From the NCBI GenBank assembly GCA_002402945.1, contig DHGV01000044.1:1-11637 (forward strand): 11,637 nt of DNA, read 5' to 3'. The stretch's first letter is position 1. Each line of letters starts with the position of its first letter. Positions 1-6,329 of the stretch are shown in pieces. The translations under genes and the position numbers were made by a program. The notes below the pieces were generated by a model. That model saw only the letters and a program-made list of their open reading frames with translations. It did no database searches and had not been told where the DNA came from. The stretch is from Pelotomaculum sp. UBA4789. Lineage in GTDB: Bacteria > Bacillota > Desulfotomaculia > Desulfotomaculales > Pelotomaculaceae.

Positions 1-39
1 CACATAACTTTGGACTTGATCTTCATACAGAAAGCATGT

Positions 40-68
40 TTGCATGAGAAGTTTATTAACATTATAAT
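40..68 (+). promoter_or_regulatory. Putative sigma-A-type promoter for miaB
   Basis: A perfect -10 hexamer TATAAT lies at 63-68, with a weak -35 (TTGCAT, 40-45, matching TTGACA at three positions) exactly 17 nt upstream. Transcription would start near 75, giving a leader of about 25 nt that carries the ribosome site at 85-92. This fits the TTG start at 100 and argues against translation from position 10. The -10 and spacing are seen directly; activity is inferred. Confidence 0.55.
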
Positions 69-84
69 GGTTTTAATCTGTATA

Positions 85-92
85 AAAGGTGG
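85..92 (+). promoter_or_regulatory. Ribosome binding site that decides the miaB start
   Basis: AAAGGTGG ends 7 nt before the TTG at 100-102, which is ideal spacing. The frame is open upstream to position 10, but those 30 codons have no comparable Shine-Dalgarno site, overlap the promoter-like sequence, and encode residues unlike a MiaB N-terminus. Confidence 0.75.
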
Positions 93-99
93 TTCCTTT

Positions 100-1428
100 T
101 TGAAATCGTATATTATAATGACTTTTGGCTGCCAGATGAATGAACACGATTCCGAAGTTCTTGCCGGAATGCTTGAGTCCCTTGGATTTACTCCCGCTGA
201 TTCGATTGATGCCGCAGCGATAGTGCTGTTGAATACCTGCTGTGTGCGTGAGACTGCCGAGAATAAAGTATTTTCACTTTTAGGGAGACTGCGCCGGCAA
301 AAGCTTGAAAATCCGGATTTAATAATCGGGGTGTGCGGCTGTATGCCTCAGCAGGAAAATATGGCTGCCCGGATAACCCGGCTTTTTCCTCATGTCGATC
401 TTGTCTTCGGCACACAGAATGCGCACCAGCTGCCTGAACTGATTAATAAGGTTTCAGAAAGCAGGAAAACTGTCAGGGAAATATGGACTGGCGCCGGAGG
501 CTTACCGGAAGGACTTCCTATCAAAAGAAAAATAAGTGTGCGGGCCTGGGTAACAATAACCTATGGATGTAATAATTTTTGCACTTATTGTATCGTGCCT
601 TTTGTGAGAGGGAGGGAGAGAAGCCGTAAAAAGGAAGACATCCTGTCAGAAGTAAATATGCTGGCTGGTGAGGGTTACAAAGAGATTGTTTTACTTGGCC
701 AGAACGTCAACTATTACGGAAAAGACATGTCTGGTGAGCCGGACTTCGCCCAGTTGCTGCAGGGGCTTGAAGATGAAAACGGGATCAGGAGGATCCGCTA
801 TATGACCTCCCACCCCAGGGATTTTGATGAAAAACTGATCAGGGTAATAGCAGAGTCAAAAAAGGTTTGCGAACATTTCCACCTGCCGGTTCAGGCAGGC
901 AGCAGCCGTATTTTAGAAAAAATGAACAGGGGATATACAAGGGAATACTATCTTGGCTTGATTGAAAAGATAAGGTCATATATACCCCATGCCGCCATTA
1001 CAACTGATATTATGGTCGGCTTTCCAGGTGAAGATGAAGATGATTTTAATGAAACGCTGGATCTTGTCAGGCAGGCCAGGTTCGACAGCGCATACACATT
1101 TATATACAATACCAGGCCGGGAACACCTGCTGCTGATATGAGGGCGCAGGTTTCCGAAGAGGTTAAGAAGAGACGGATTCAGGCTTTGATTAAGCTGCAG
1201 AACCAGATCGGCCTGGAGAAAAACATGGAGGAAGTGGGTTGTGAACAGGAGATCCTGGTGGAGGGTATAAGCAAGAAAGAGAGCGGTTTGCAGCTTGGCA
1301 GGAACAGAGGGAACAAAATAGTCCTGTTCCCGTACAGCAAAGACTTATCAGGAGAAACCGTCAGGGTGAGAATAACCGAAGCCCATCTGGCCCGTCTGGC
1401 AGGCGAGCTGTTGCGGATTGAAACCTAA
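100..1428 (+). CDS. miaB: tRNA-2-methylthio-N6-dimethylallyladenosine synthase MiaB
   Basis: Radical-SAM methylthiotransferase, 442 aa, which converts i6A37 to ms2i6A37 in tRNAs reading UNN codons; MiaA, at the other end of the window, makes its substrate. The N-terminal MTTase domain has the three ligands of the auxiliary [4Fe-4S] cluster: C11 (TFGCQMN), C47 (NTCCVRE) and C81 (GCMPQ). The radical-SAM CxxxCxxC is C157, C161 and C164 (YGCNNFCTYC). A TRAM-like RNA-binding region occupies about residues 370-438. Length is normal for the family. The TTG start is chosen from the Shine-Dalgarno site at 85-92 and because the protein then begins MKSYIIMTFGCQMN, as MiaB proteins do. MiaB is preferred over the relatives MtaB and RimO because of the CQMNEHDSE and NTCCVRE motifs and because ylbF/ymcA and mutS follow, as in Bacillus. 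No convincing terminator follows, so some read-through into the next gene is possible. Confidence 0.95.
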   Translation: MKSYIIMTFGCQMNEHDSEVLAGMLESLGFTPADSIDAAAIVLLNTCCVRETAENKVFSLLGRLRRQKLENPDLIIGVCGCMPQQENMAARITRLFPHVDLVFGTQNAHQLPELINKVSESRKTVREIWTGAGGLPEGLPIKRKISVRAWVTITYGCNNFCTYCIVPFVRGRERSRKKEDILSEVNMLAGEGYKEIVLLGQNVNYYGKDMSGEPDFAQLLQGLEDENGIRRIRYMTSHPRDFDEKLIRVIAESKKVCEHFHLPVQAGSSRILEKMNRGYTREYYLGLIEKIRSYIPHAAITTDIMVGFPGEDEDDFNETLDLVRQARFDSAYTFIYNTRPGTPAADMRAQVSEEVKKRRIQALIKLQNQIGLEKNMEEVGCEQEILVEGISKKESGLQLGRNRGNKIVLFPYSKDLSGETVRVRITEAHLARLAGELLRIET

Positions 1429-1461
1429 GTTCCGGCTGAAGGGTTTTTTAAGGGAATTGAT

Positions 1462-1488
1462 TTGATTTAAGGATTTATTGTTCATAAT
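1462..1488 (+). promoter_or_regulatory. Weak candidate promoter for the ylbF-like gene
   Basis: In the 118-nt AT-rich gap after miaB, TTGATT (1462-1467) and CATAAT (1483-1488) resemble -35 and -10 boxes, but the spacer is only 15 nt. An overlapping TTGATT at 1457-1462 would give 20 nt. AT-rich gaps produce such matches easily, so this is a suggestion only. Confidence 0.25.
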
Positions 1489-1504
1489 GTGATATATTTA
1501 ATAC

Positions 1505-1527
1505 TTGAATAAAAATATTTAATTCAA
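1505..1527 (+). repeat. AT-rich inverted repeat upstream of the ylbF-like gene
   Basis: TTGAAT (1505-1510) and ATTCAA (1522-1527) are perfect inverted arms around an 11-nt centre. Three further inner pairs (AAA at 1512-1514 with TTT at 1518-1520) form past one A-A mismatch. The repeat ends 5 nt before the GGAGG of the next gene. It could be an operator or a weak mRNA hairpin near the ribosome site. It is not a terminator, as it has no GC stem or T tract. Chance symmetry in AT-rich DNA is a real alternative. Confidence 0.3.
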
Positions 1528-1546
1528 ATGATGGAGGTTGGAATAA

Positions 1547-1930
1547 GTGACAATATTAGAAAAAGCACAGGAACTGGGGAAAATACTTTCCGAATCAAAA
1601 GAGCTGATCACCATGAGAGAAGCTGAAAAGATGATGTTGGAAAACGATGAAGCCAGGAATTCCATAGCAAAATTCGATGAAAAGCAAAGGGCCTACCAGG
1701 TTATCCAGGCCCAGGGTATGCAGCTGACAGAAGGTCAGACTAAAGAGCTTGAAGATCTGGAATTGAAAATGATGAACAACCCATATGTATATAACTTTTT
1801 CAAGGCGCAGCAGGAGTTTCAAAATATCCTGGAGTCAATTAATAATATTATTGGTGAGGCCATCGGCATTAAGCAGGGTTGTGGCTGCGATGATGAATTC
1901 TGTAATTGCGGCAGTGAGGAATGCAGTTAG
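1547..1930 (+). CDS. YlbF/YmcA (RicF/RicA) family protein with cysteine-rich tail
   Basis: A 127-aa, largely helical, charged protein of the YlbF/YmcA family. In Bacillus subtilis, YmcA (RicA), YlbF (RicF) and YaaT (RicT) form a complex that binds [4Fe-4S] clusters and influences RNase Y-dependent mRNA processing, biofilm formation and sporulation. Family features seen are the N-terminal helix with KELITMREAE, the NPYVYNFFKAQQEFQ segment and the C-terminal helix. The last 17 residues hold five cysteines (CGC...C.C....C), plausible Fe-S ligands. The GTG start is supported by GGAGG at 1533-1537, 9 nt upstream. Position directly after miaB matches ymcA, but sequence alone does not separate YmcA from YlbF, so no symbol is given. 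A strong terminator follows. It is probably a cytosolic partner protein rather than an enzyme. Confidence 0.85.
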   Translation: MTILEKAQELGKILSESKELITMREAEKMMLENDEARNSIAKFDEKQRAYQVIQAQGMQLTEGQTKELEDLELKMMNNPYVYNFFKAQQEFQNILESINNIIGEAIGIKQGCGCDDEFCNCGSEECS

Positions 1931-1957
1931 AGAAAATTGTAGGACATACTTTCCATG

Positions 1958-1985
1958 CCCTGGACACATCCAGGGTTTTTCTTTT
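1958..1985 (+). terminator. Intrinsic terminator after the ylbF-like gene
   Basis: The stem CCCTGG (1958-1963) / CCAGGG (1970-1975) has a 6-nt loop and runs directly into TTTTTCTTTTT. It starts 27 nt after the stop codon at 1928-1930. It separates the miaB-ylbF section from the mutS unit, and its T tract merges into the mutS promoter region. Confidence 0.9.
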
Positions 1986-2001
1986 TGTTTGGAAATCCAT
2001 A

Positions 2002-2010
2002 TGTTATAAT
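2002..2010 (+). promoter_or_regulatory. Extended -10 promoter for mutS and downstream genes
   Basis: TGTTATAAT is a perfect extended -10 element (TG at 2002-2003, TATAAT at 2005-2010). No good -35 exists: the 17-nt position holds TTTTTG (1982-1987), inside the end of the terminator T tract. Extended -10 promoters often tolerate this. Transcription would begin near 2017, placing the Shine-Dalgarno site (2018-2024) almost at the 5' end and leaving a leader of only about 14 nt. The motif is seen; the start site is inferred. Confidence 0.6.
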
Positions 2011-2017
2011 TGTCTCC

Positions 2018-2024
2018 AGGAGGG
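2018..2024 (+). promoter_or_regulatory. Ribosome binding site that decides the mutS start
   Basis: AGGAGGG ends 6 nt before GTG 2031-2033. An in-frame TTG at 2010 would extend the protein by 7 residues, but it lies partly in the -10 box and would place this Shine-Dalgarno site inside the gene. Confidence 0.85.
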
Positions 2025-2030
2025 ATCCCG

Positions 2031-4622
2031 GTGAGTTTTACACCAATGATCAGGCAGTATTTAGAGATTAAAAAACAATACCCGGATGCCATCCTTTTTT
2101 TTCGGTTGGGCGATTTTTACGAGATGTTTTTTGATGACGCATTGACTGCATCAAAAGAGCTTGAAATAACCCTTACCGGAAGAGACGGCGGTCTGAAGGA
2201 ACGTGTGCCCATGTGCGGAGTTCCTTATCACGCCGCGGACGGATACATTGCCAAGCTTATCGGCCGGGGTTACCACGTGGCAATATGTGAGCAGGCGGAG
2301 GATCCGTCAACAGCCAAAGGGATTGTGAAGCGGGAAATAATCCGGGTAATCACACCTGGGACAATGATGGACGGGCAGTTCCTGGAGGACAGGCGTAACA
2401 ATTACCTGGCCTGCGCAGCAAAGTGCGATAACGGGTACAGCCTGGCCGTTACAGATATAACAACCGGCACTTTTATGGCAAGTTCCATTACAGGCGGTAA
2501 GGCAGCAGTTGAGCTTTCAGATGAATTGAATAGATTAATGCCTGCAGAAATAGTGGTGCCGCTGGCAGAAGCAGAAACCTTCTTGGATACTTTAAAACTA
2601 AGAGGTAAGTTTCTTGTCAGCGGGTACAGGGACGAGGCTTTCCGTTCGGTTGAGGCAGGAAGGGCGCTGGAAAAGCATTTTGGACCAGGCGCCTTTTTTA
2701 AAACAGATTTCTCCGCTGCGGAACTAGCTGTTCCGGCTGCCGGCGCTTTAGTGGGCTTCTTGAAAGACACTCAGAAGAGAAACATGGCCCATATCAACAG
2801 AATTCAGTTCTACGTACCAGGCAGGTTCATGAACCTTGACGCCGCAACCAGAAGGAACCTGGAACTGACCAGATCGATATCAGAAAACACGAAGAAGTTT
2901 ACCCTGCTCTCAGTGCTCGATTACACTGTCACTTCGATGGGCGGCAGAATGCTGAGAACCTGGATCGAGCAGCCGCTGCTGAGGCAGGAAGAAATCATAT
3001 CCCGCCTGGACGCAGTAGAAGAGCTGGTTAATAGAGCCTTTTCCCGAAGGGAACTAAGGGAAGATCTGAAGAAAATATATGATCTGGAAAGGCTGGCCGG
3101 CAAAATATCTTTTGGTTCAGCCAGTGCCCGGGATCTTGTTGCCCTGAAAAAGTCTATGTTTTATCTTCCGATAATAAAGGATTTACTGAGCAGGGCTGAT
3201 TCCGCACTTTTAAAGAAAATAAGCGATGATATCGATACTATGGAAGAAACCAGGGAGCTATTAAGCCGGGCCATAGATGACGATCCGCCGCTGTCTCTGA
3301 GAGAAGGCGGGATCATTAAAACAGGTTTTAATCCTGAAGTGGACAGGCTTCGTTCCGCAGGCAGTGACGCCAGGTCTATGATGGCCGGGCTGGAGGAAAG
3401 GGAGCGGCGCCGGACAGGGATAAAGTCCCTTAAAGTCGGATTTAACAAGGTGTTTGGATATTACATTGAAATAACCAGGTCAAATCTGGATCTGGCGCCA
3501 GAGGACTATATCCGGCGGCAGACCCTCGCCAATGCGGAAAGATATATAACACCGGAACTTAAGGAGTATGAAGATCTTGTTCTGGGTGCGCAGGAGCGGC
3601 TTTTGCACCTGGAATACAAGCTGTTTAACGATATCAGGGAGCAGCTCACAGTGCAGATCCAGCGGATTCAGAATTCTGCCGCAGCCGTAGCTGGCGCAGA
3701 CGCGCTTCACTCCCTGGCGGAAGCAGCGTCGTTTAATAATTACACCAGGCCGGAAATACTTGATGACGGCCGGTTAATAATCAGGGACGGCAGGCATCCG
3801 GTCCTGGAAAAGGTTATGGGGCCGGGTAACTTTGTGCCCAATGATACTGACATGGATTATACGGAAAACAGGCTGCTGATGATCACCGGACCGAACATGG
3901 CAGGCAAGAGCACATTCATGCGACAGGTCGCCATAATCGTTTTAATGGCCCAGGTCGGGAGCTTCGTGCCTGCTGCCCAAGCCCGCATATCTCTTGTGGA
4001 TCGTATCTTCACCAGAATCGGCGCGTCAGACGACATTGCAGGCGGTCAGAGCACATTCATGGTGGAAATGAATGAATGCCGGGCTATTGTATCAAGCGCA
4101 ACAGAAAAAAGCCTGATTGTATTGGATGAAGTTGGCCGCGGCACCAGCACATATGACGGGATAAGTATTGCCAGGGCACTGGCTGAATATATACACCAGA
4201 GGATTAAGGCGAAAACCCTTTTTTCAACACATTACCTGGAACTGACAGACCTGGACCGGGCGCCTGGGATCGTTAACCTGAATGTCGCAGTTAAAGACGA
4301 GGGGGAGCAGATAGTTTTTCTGCGGAAAGTCATTCCCGGCAGGGCAGACCGGAGCTACGGTATTCATGTGGCTAAGCTGGCCGGCCTACCGGCTGAAATT
4401 ATCGGGCGATCCAAGGAAATATTAAGGATCCTGGAAAAAGGTGATGAAGCACCACCAAAGGATGTGCCCGCTGTTGAGACGGAAAATAATCTAAAGCGTG
4501 ATCAGGATAATGAGATCATTGAAGAACTGAGACACCTGGATATTTTAAGGATGACTCCGCTGGAGGCTATGAATAAGTTGTACCTGATGCAGAAAAAAAT
4601 AGATGACGGCATTGTGCAGTGA
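2031..4622 (+). CDS. mutS: DNA mismatch repair protein MutS
   Basis: Mismatch-recognition ATPase, 863 aa, full length for the MutS1 family. It binds mispairs and small loops as a dimer and recruits MutL, encoded three genes downstream. The N-terminal mismatch-binding domain has the diagnostic F-x-E (F29-Y30-E31 in GDFYEMF), with F29 the residue that stacks on the mispaired base. Connector, lever and clamp regions follow to about residue 560. The C-terminal ABC-type ATPase has Walker A GPNMAGKST (620-628, K626), an STFMVEMNE signature region and Walker B LIVLDE (D699, E700) followed by GRGTSTYDG. A short C-terminal tail contains RMTPLEAMNKLY. The GTG start is fixed by AGGAGGG 6 nt upstream. 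The gene heads a co-directional unit, and the next gene starts 29 nt after the stop. A T8 tract encodes L22-F23-F24, close to the mismatch-binding motif. Confidence 0.98.
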   Translation: MSFTPMIRQYLEIKKQYPDAILFFRLGDFYEMFFDDALTASKELEITLTGRDGGLKERVPMCGVPYHAADGYIAKLIGRGYHVAICEQAEDPSTAKGIVKREIIRVITPGTMMDGQFLEDRRNNYLACAAKCDNGYSLAVTDITTGTFMASSITGGKAAVELSDELNRLMPAEIVVPLAEAETFLDTLKLRGKFLVSGYRDEAFRSVEAGRALEKHFGPGAFFKTDFSAAELAVPAAGALVGFLKDTQKRNMAHINRIQFYVPGRFMNLDAATRRNLELTRSISENTKKFTLLSVLDYTVTSMGGRMLRTWIEQPLLRQEEIISRLDAVEELVNRAFSRRELREDLKKIYDLERLAGKISFGSASARDLVALKKSMFYLPIIKDLLSRADSALLKKISDDIDTMEETRELLSRAIDDDPPLSLREGGIIKTGFNPEVDRLRSAGSDARSMMAGLEERERRRTGIKSLKVGFNKVFGYYIEITRSNLDLAPEDYIRRQTLANAERYITPELKEYEDLVLGAQERLLHLEYKLFNDIREQLTVQIQRIQNSAAAVAGADALHSLAEAASFNNYTRPEILDDGRLIIRDGRHPVLEKVMGPGNFVPNDTDMDYTENRLLMITGPNMAGKSTFMRQVAIIVLMAQVGSFVPAAQARISLVDRIFTRIGASDDIAGGQSTFMVEMNECRAIVSSATEKSLIVLDEVGRGTSTYDGISIARALAEYIHQRIKAKTLFSTHYLELTDLDRAPGIVNLNVAVKDEGEQIVFLRKVIPGRADRSYGIHVAKLAGLPAEIIGRSKEILRILEKGDEAPPKDVPAVETENNLKRDQDNEIIEELRHLDILRMTPLEAMNKLYLMQKKIDDGIVQ
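2095..2102 (+). repeat. T8 homopolymer tract inside mutS
   Basis: Eight T in a row read CTT TTT TTT (L22-F23-F24) five residues before the mismatch-binding phenylalanine. By eye it is one of only two 8-nt homopolymers in the window. A single-base slip here would truncate MutS near its start. Confidence 0.8.
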
Positions 4623-4639
4623 AAGGACGGAATGCTGAT

Positions 4640-4646
4640 GGAGGGG
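4640..4646 (+). promoter_or_regulatory. Ribosome binding site that decides the HyuA-like start
   Basis: GGAGGGG lies 5 nt before ATG 4652-4654. The frame is open back to a GTG at 4619 overlapping the mutS stop, but that codon has no Shine-Dalgarno site. The ATG places the conserved GIDVGGT motif at residue 4, as expected for the family. Confidence 0.8.
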
Positions 4647-4651
4647 AAAGA

Positions 4652-6325
4652 ATGTTTGTTGGTATAGACGTGGGTGGTACATATACAGACGCTGTGCTCC
4701 TGGATAAGGATCAGGTTCGTGCATTTGCCAAGGTGCCGACCAGGGAAGACCTATTAGACACCTTAATTGAGGCAATAGACATGATCGTCAGGGATGCGGA
4801 TAAACAAAAGATCGAGAGAATTGTTTTCAGCACGACGATCATAACCAACCTCATAGCGGAGCGCAAATACGAATATGTTGACCTGCTGATCATGCCGGGG
4901 CCAGGCTTAAGCCATGATTGCTATAAATATAAGCCTTATGTGCATATAATCTCGGGGGCAATAGATTACCGCGGCAGGGAAGTCATATCTCTAAAAGAGC
5001 AGGAAATAGAAGCAATCATGCTGGAGATAGCTAAAAGTGGATCTAAAAATGTGGGTGTGGTAGGCAAATTCTCGACACGCAATACTTCACATGAAAAGCA
5101 AGTGGCAAAAATTATCAATGACAAATACCCTGAATGGAATGTAGAACTCGGCGCAAAAATAGGCAGCCAGCTGAACTTCCCCAGAAGGATAGAGACCACA
5201 TACCTCACCTGCGCTACACGTGAGCCTTATCATCATTTTATCGAGTCCGTGCGCCAGGCATTGATCAAACGAGATATACATGCGGATGTTTTCATATTGA
5301 AGGCTGATGGCGGCACAATACCACTGCACGGTTCAGAAGAAGTGCCTGTGGAAACAATATTTTCAGGACCCGCGGCAAGCACACTGGGTGTTCTTGCCCT
5401 TACCGGGCCTGGCGAAACAGCAGTGGTCGTAGACATAGGCGGGACCACCACCGACCTGGCACTGATCTTAAGCGGTCAGCCTCTGCTTTCAGCAAAAGGC
5501 GCCCGGGTGATGGACCGTTTAACCCAGGTGCGCGCCCTGGCGGTGAAGTCTCTTGCAGTAGGCGGTGACAGTGTTTTAAATATAGTTGAGGAAGAAATAA
5601 ACATAAGCGGCCAAAGGATGGGTCCGGCACAATGCCTGGGCGGGCCCTCACCCACGCCTACCGATGCGCTGAGGGTGCTTAATATGACCGATCTGGGAGA
5701 CAGGGACAAAGCCACGGCAGCGATGGCTGTTCTGGGTGAAGATCTGAATTTAAGTGCAGAAGAGGTTGCCAGGCGTGTTGTCGACCGGGTTGTAGATATT
5801 ATTACTGCTGAGATAAAAAAGATGTTTCTTGAATGGGAGCAGGAACCTGCGTACCGGATCTGGGACATCCTGCATAAACATGCGATAAAGCCGACAATTG
5901 TGGCCGGTGTAGGCGGAGGGGCCGTTGGCTTTACGGCTCGAATAGCGGAGAAACTGGGCTGCCGGACGGTTATACCACAGTACTCCACAGTAGCTAATGC
6001 CATTGGCGCAGCGCTGGCCAAGCCAACGATGCAGGTGAATTTAAGGGCGGACACGGAACAAGGCTACTACATCATTCAGGAAGAAGGACACCAGGAAAAA
6101 ATCAGCGACAGGGATTTCAATGAACAGAAAGCGCTGGCGCTGGCGAAGGACAGCCTGGTGCAGCGGGCGGCAAAATATGGCGTGGAAATAGCGCCCGGTG
6201 AGATTGAGGTTACCCGCCTGGAGGTCTTCAATATGATCAGGGACTGGAATACAACAGGCAGACTGTATGATATTACAGTACAGACCCCGCGGGGTATTGT
6301 ATCAAGAATCAGGATGGGGGAGTGA
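4652..6325 (+). CDS. Hydantoinase/oxoprolinase (HyuA-like) family protein
   Basis: A 557-aa protein with the ASKHA (actin/sugar kinase-like) ATPase fold of the HyuA / 5-oxoprolinase A family. Known members use ATP to open cyclic amides (N-methylhydantoin, 5-oxoproline) or to activate acetone. Visible are phosphate-1 motif GIDVGGTYTD (4-13), phosphate-2 motif DIGGTTTD (261-268) and a glycine-rich adenosine motif GVGGGAVG (419-426), so nucleotide binding looks intact. The interval matches the Hydant_A_N plus hydantoinase A domains. The protein is shorter than many HyuA subunits (about 650-700 aa), appearing to lack much of their C-terminal region. Characterised enzymes act with a HyuB partner or fused B domain; none is encoded here. 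Only 4 nt separate it from the deacetylase-family gene, suggesting coupled translation and possibly related roles. Substrate unknown; cytosolic, with no signal peptide. Family assignment is firm, but specific activity is not. Confidence 0.88.
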   Translation: MFVGIDVGGTYTDAVLLDKDQVRAFAKVPTREDLLDTLIEAIDMIVRDADKQKIERIVFSTTIITNLIAERKYEYVDLLIMPGPGLSHDCYKYKPYVHIISGAIDYRGREVISLKEQEIEAIMLEIAKSGSKNVGVVGKFSTRNTSHEKQVAKIINDKYPEWNVELGAKIGSQLNFPRRIETTYLTCATREPYHHFIESVRQALIKRDIHADVFILKADGGTIPLHGSEEVPVETIFSGPAASTLGVLALTGPGETAVVVDIGGTTTDLALILSGQPLLSAKGARVMDRLTQVRALAVKSLAVGGDSVLNIVEEEINISGQRMGPAQCLGGPSPTPTDALRVLNMTDLGDRDKATAAMAVLGEDLNLSAEEVARRVVDRVVDIITAEIKKMFLEWEQEPAYRIWDILHKHAIKPTIVAGVGGGAVGFTARIAEKLGCRTVIPQYSTVANAIGAALAKPTMQVNLRADTEQGYYIIQEEGHQEKISDRDFNEQKALALAKDSLVQRAAKYGVEIAPGEIEVTRLEVFNMIRDWNTTGRLYDITVQTPRGIVSRIRMGE

Positions 6326-6329
6326 TTAT

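Noticed and set aside
36..46. CATG...GCATG near-symmetry upstream of miaB.
   Set aside because: The arms are very short and CATG is itself palindromic; no evidence beyond chance.
10..99. A 30-residue upstream extension of miaB.
   Set aside because: It overlaps the promoter-like sequence, lacks a ribosome site, and would place AAAGGTGG inside the gene; the TTG at 100 explains all features.
1421..1449. Possible terminator after miaB (AAACC...GGTTT plus T6).
   Set aside because: Five weak pairs around a 16-nt loop, overlapping the stop codon; too unstable to support.
4619..4651. GTG overlapping the mutS stop as a start for the HyuA-like gene.
   Set aside because: No Shine-Dalgarno site precedes it, and the extra 11 residues contain the strong GGAGGGG that serves ATG 4652.
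5476..6054. A 192-codon open frame on the minus strand, antisense to the HyuA-like gene.
   Set aside because: It is composed mainly of Ser, Thr, Ala, Arg and Pro with no family motif, and lies wholly inside a gene with intact conserved motifs; it is a codon-bias shadow.
6267..6329. An earlier in-frame start for the deacetylase-family gene inside the HyuA-like gene.
   Set aside because: It would overlap 59 nt of conserved-frame coding sequence, while ATG 6330 has GGGGGAG at good distance.
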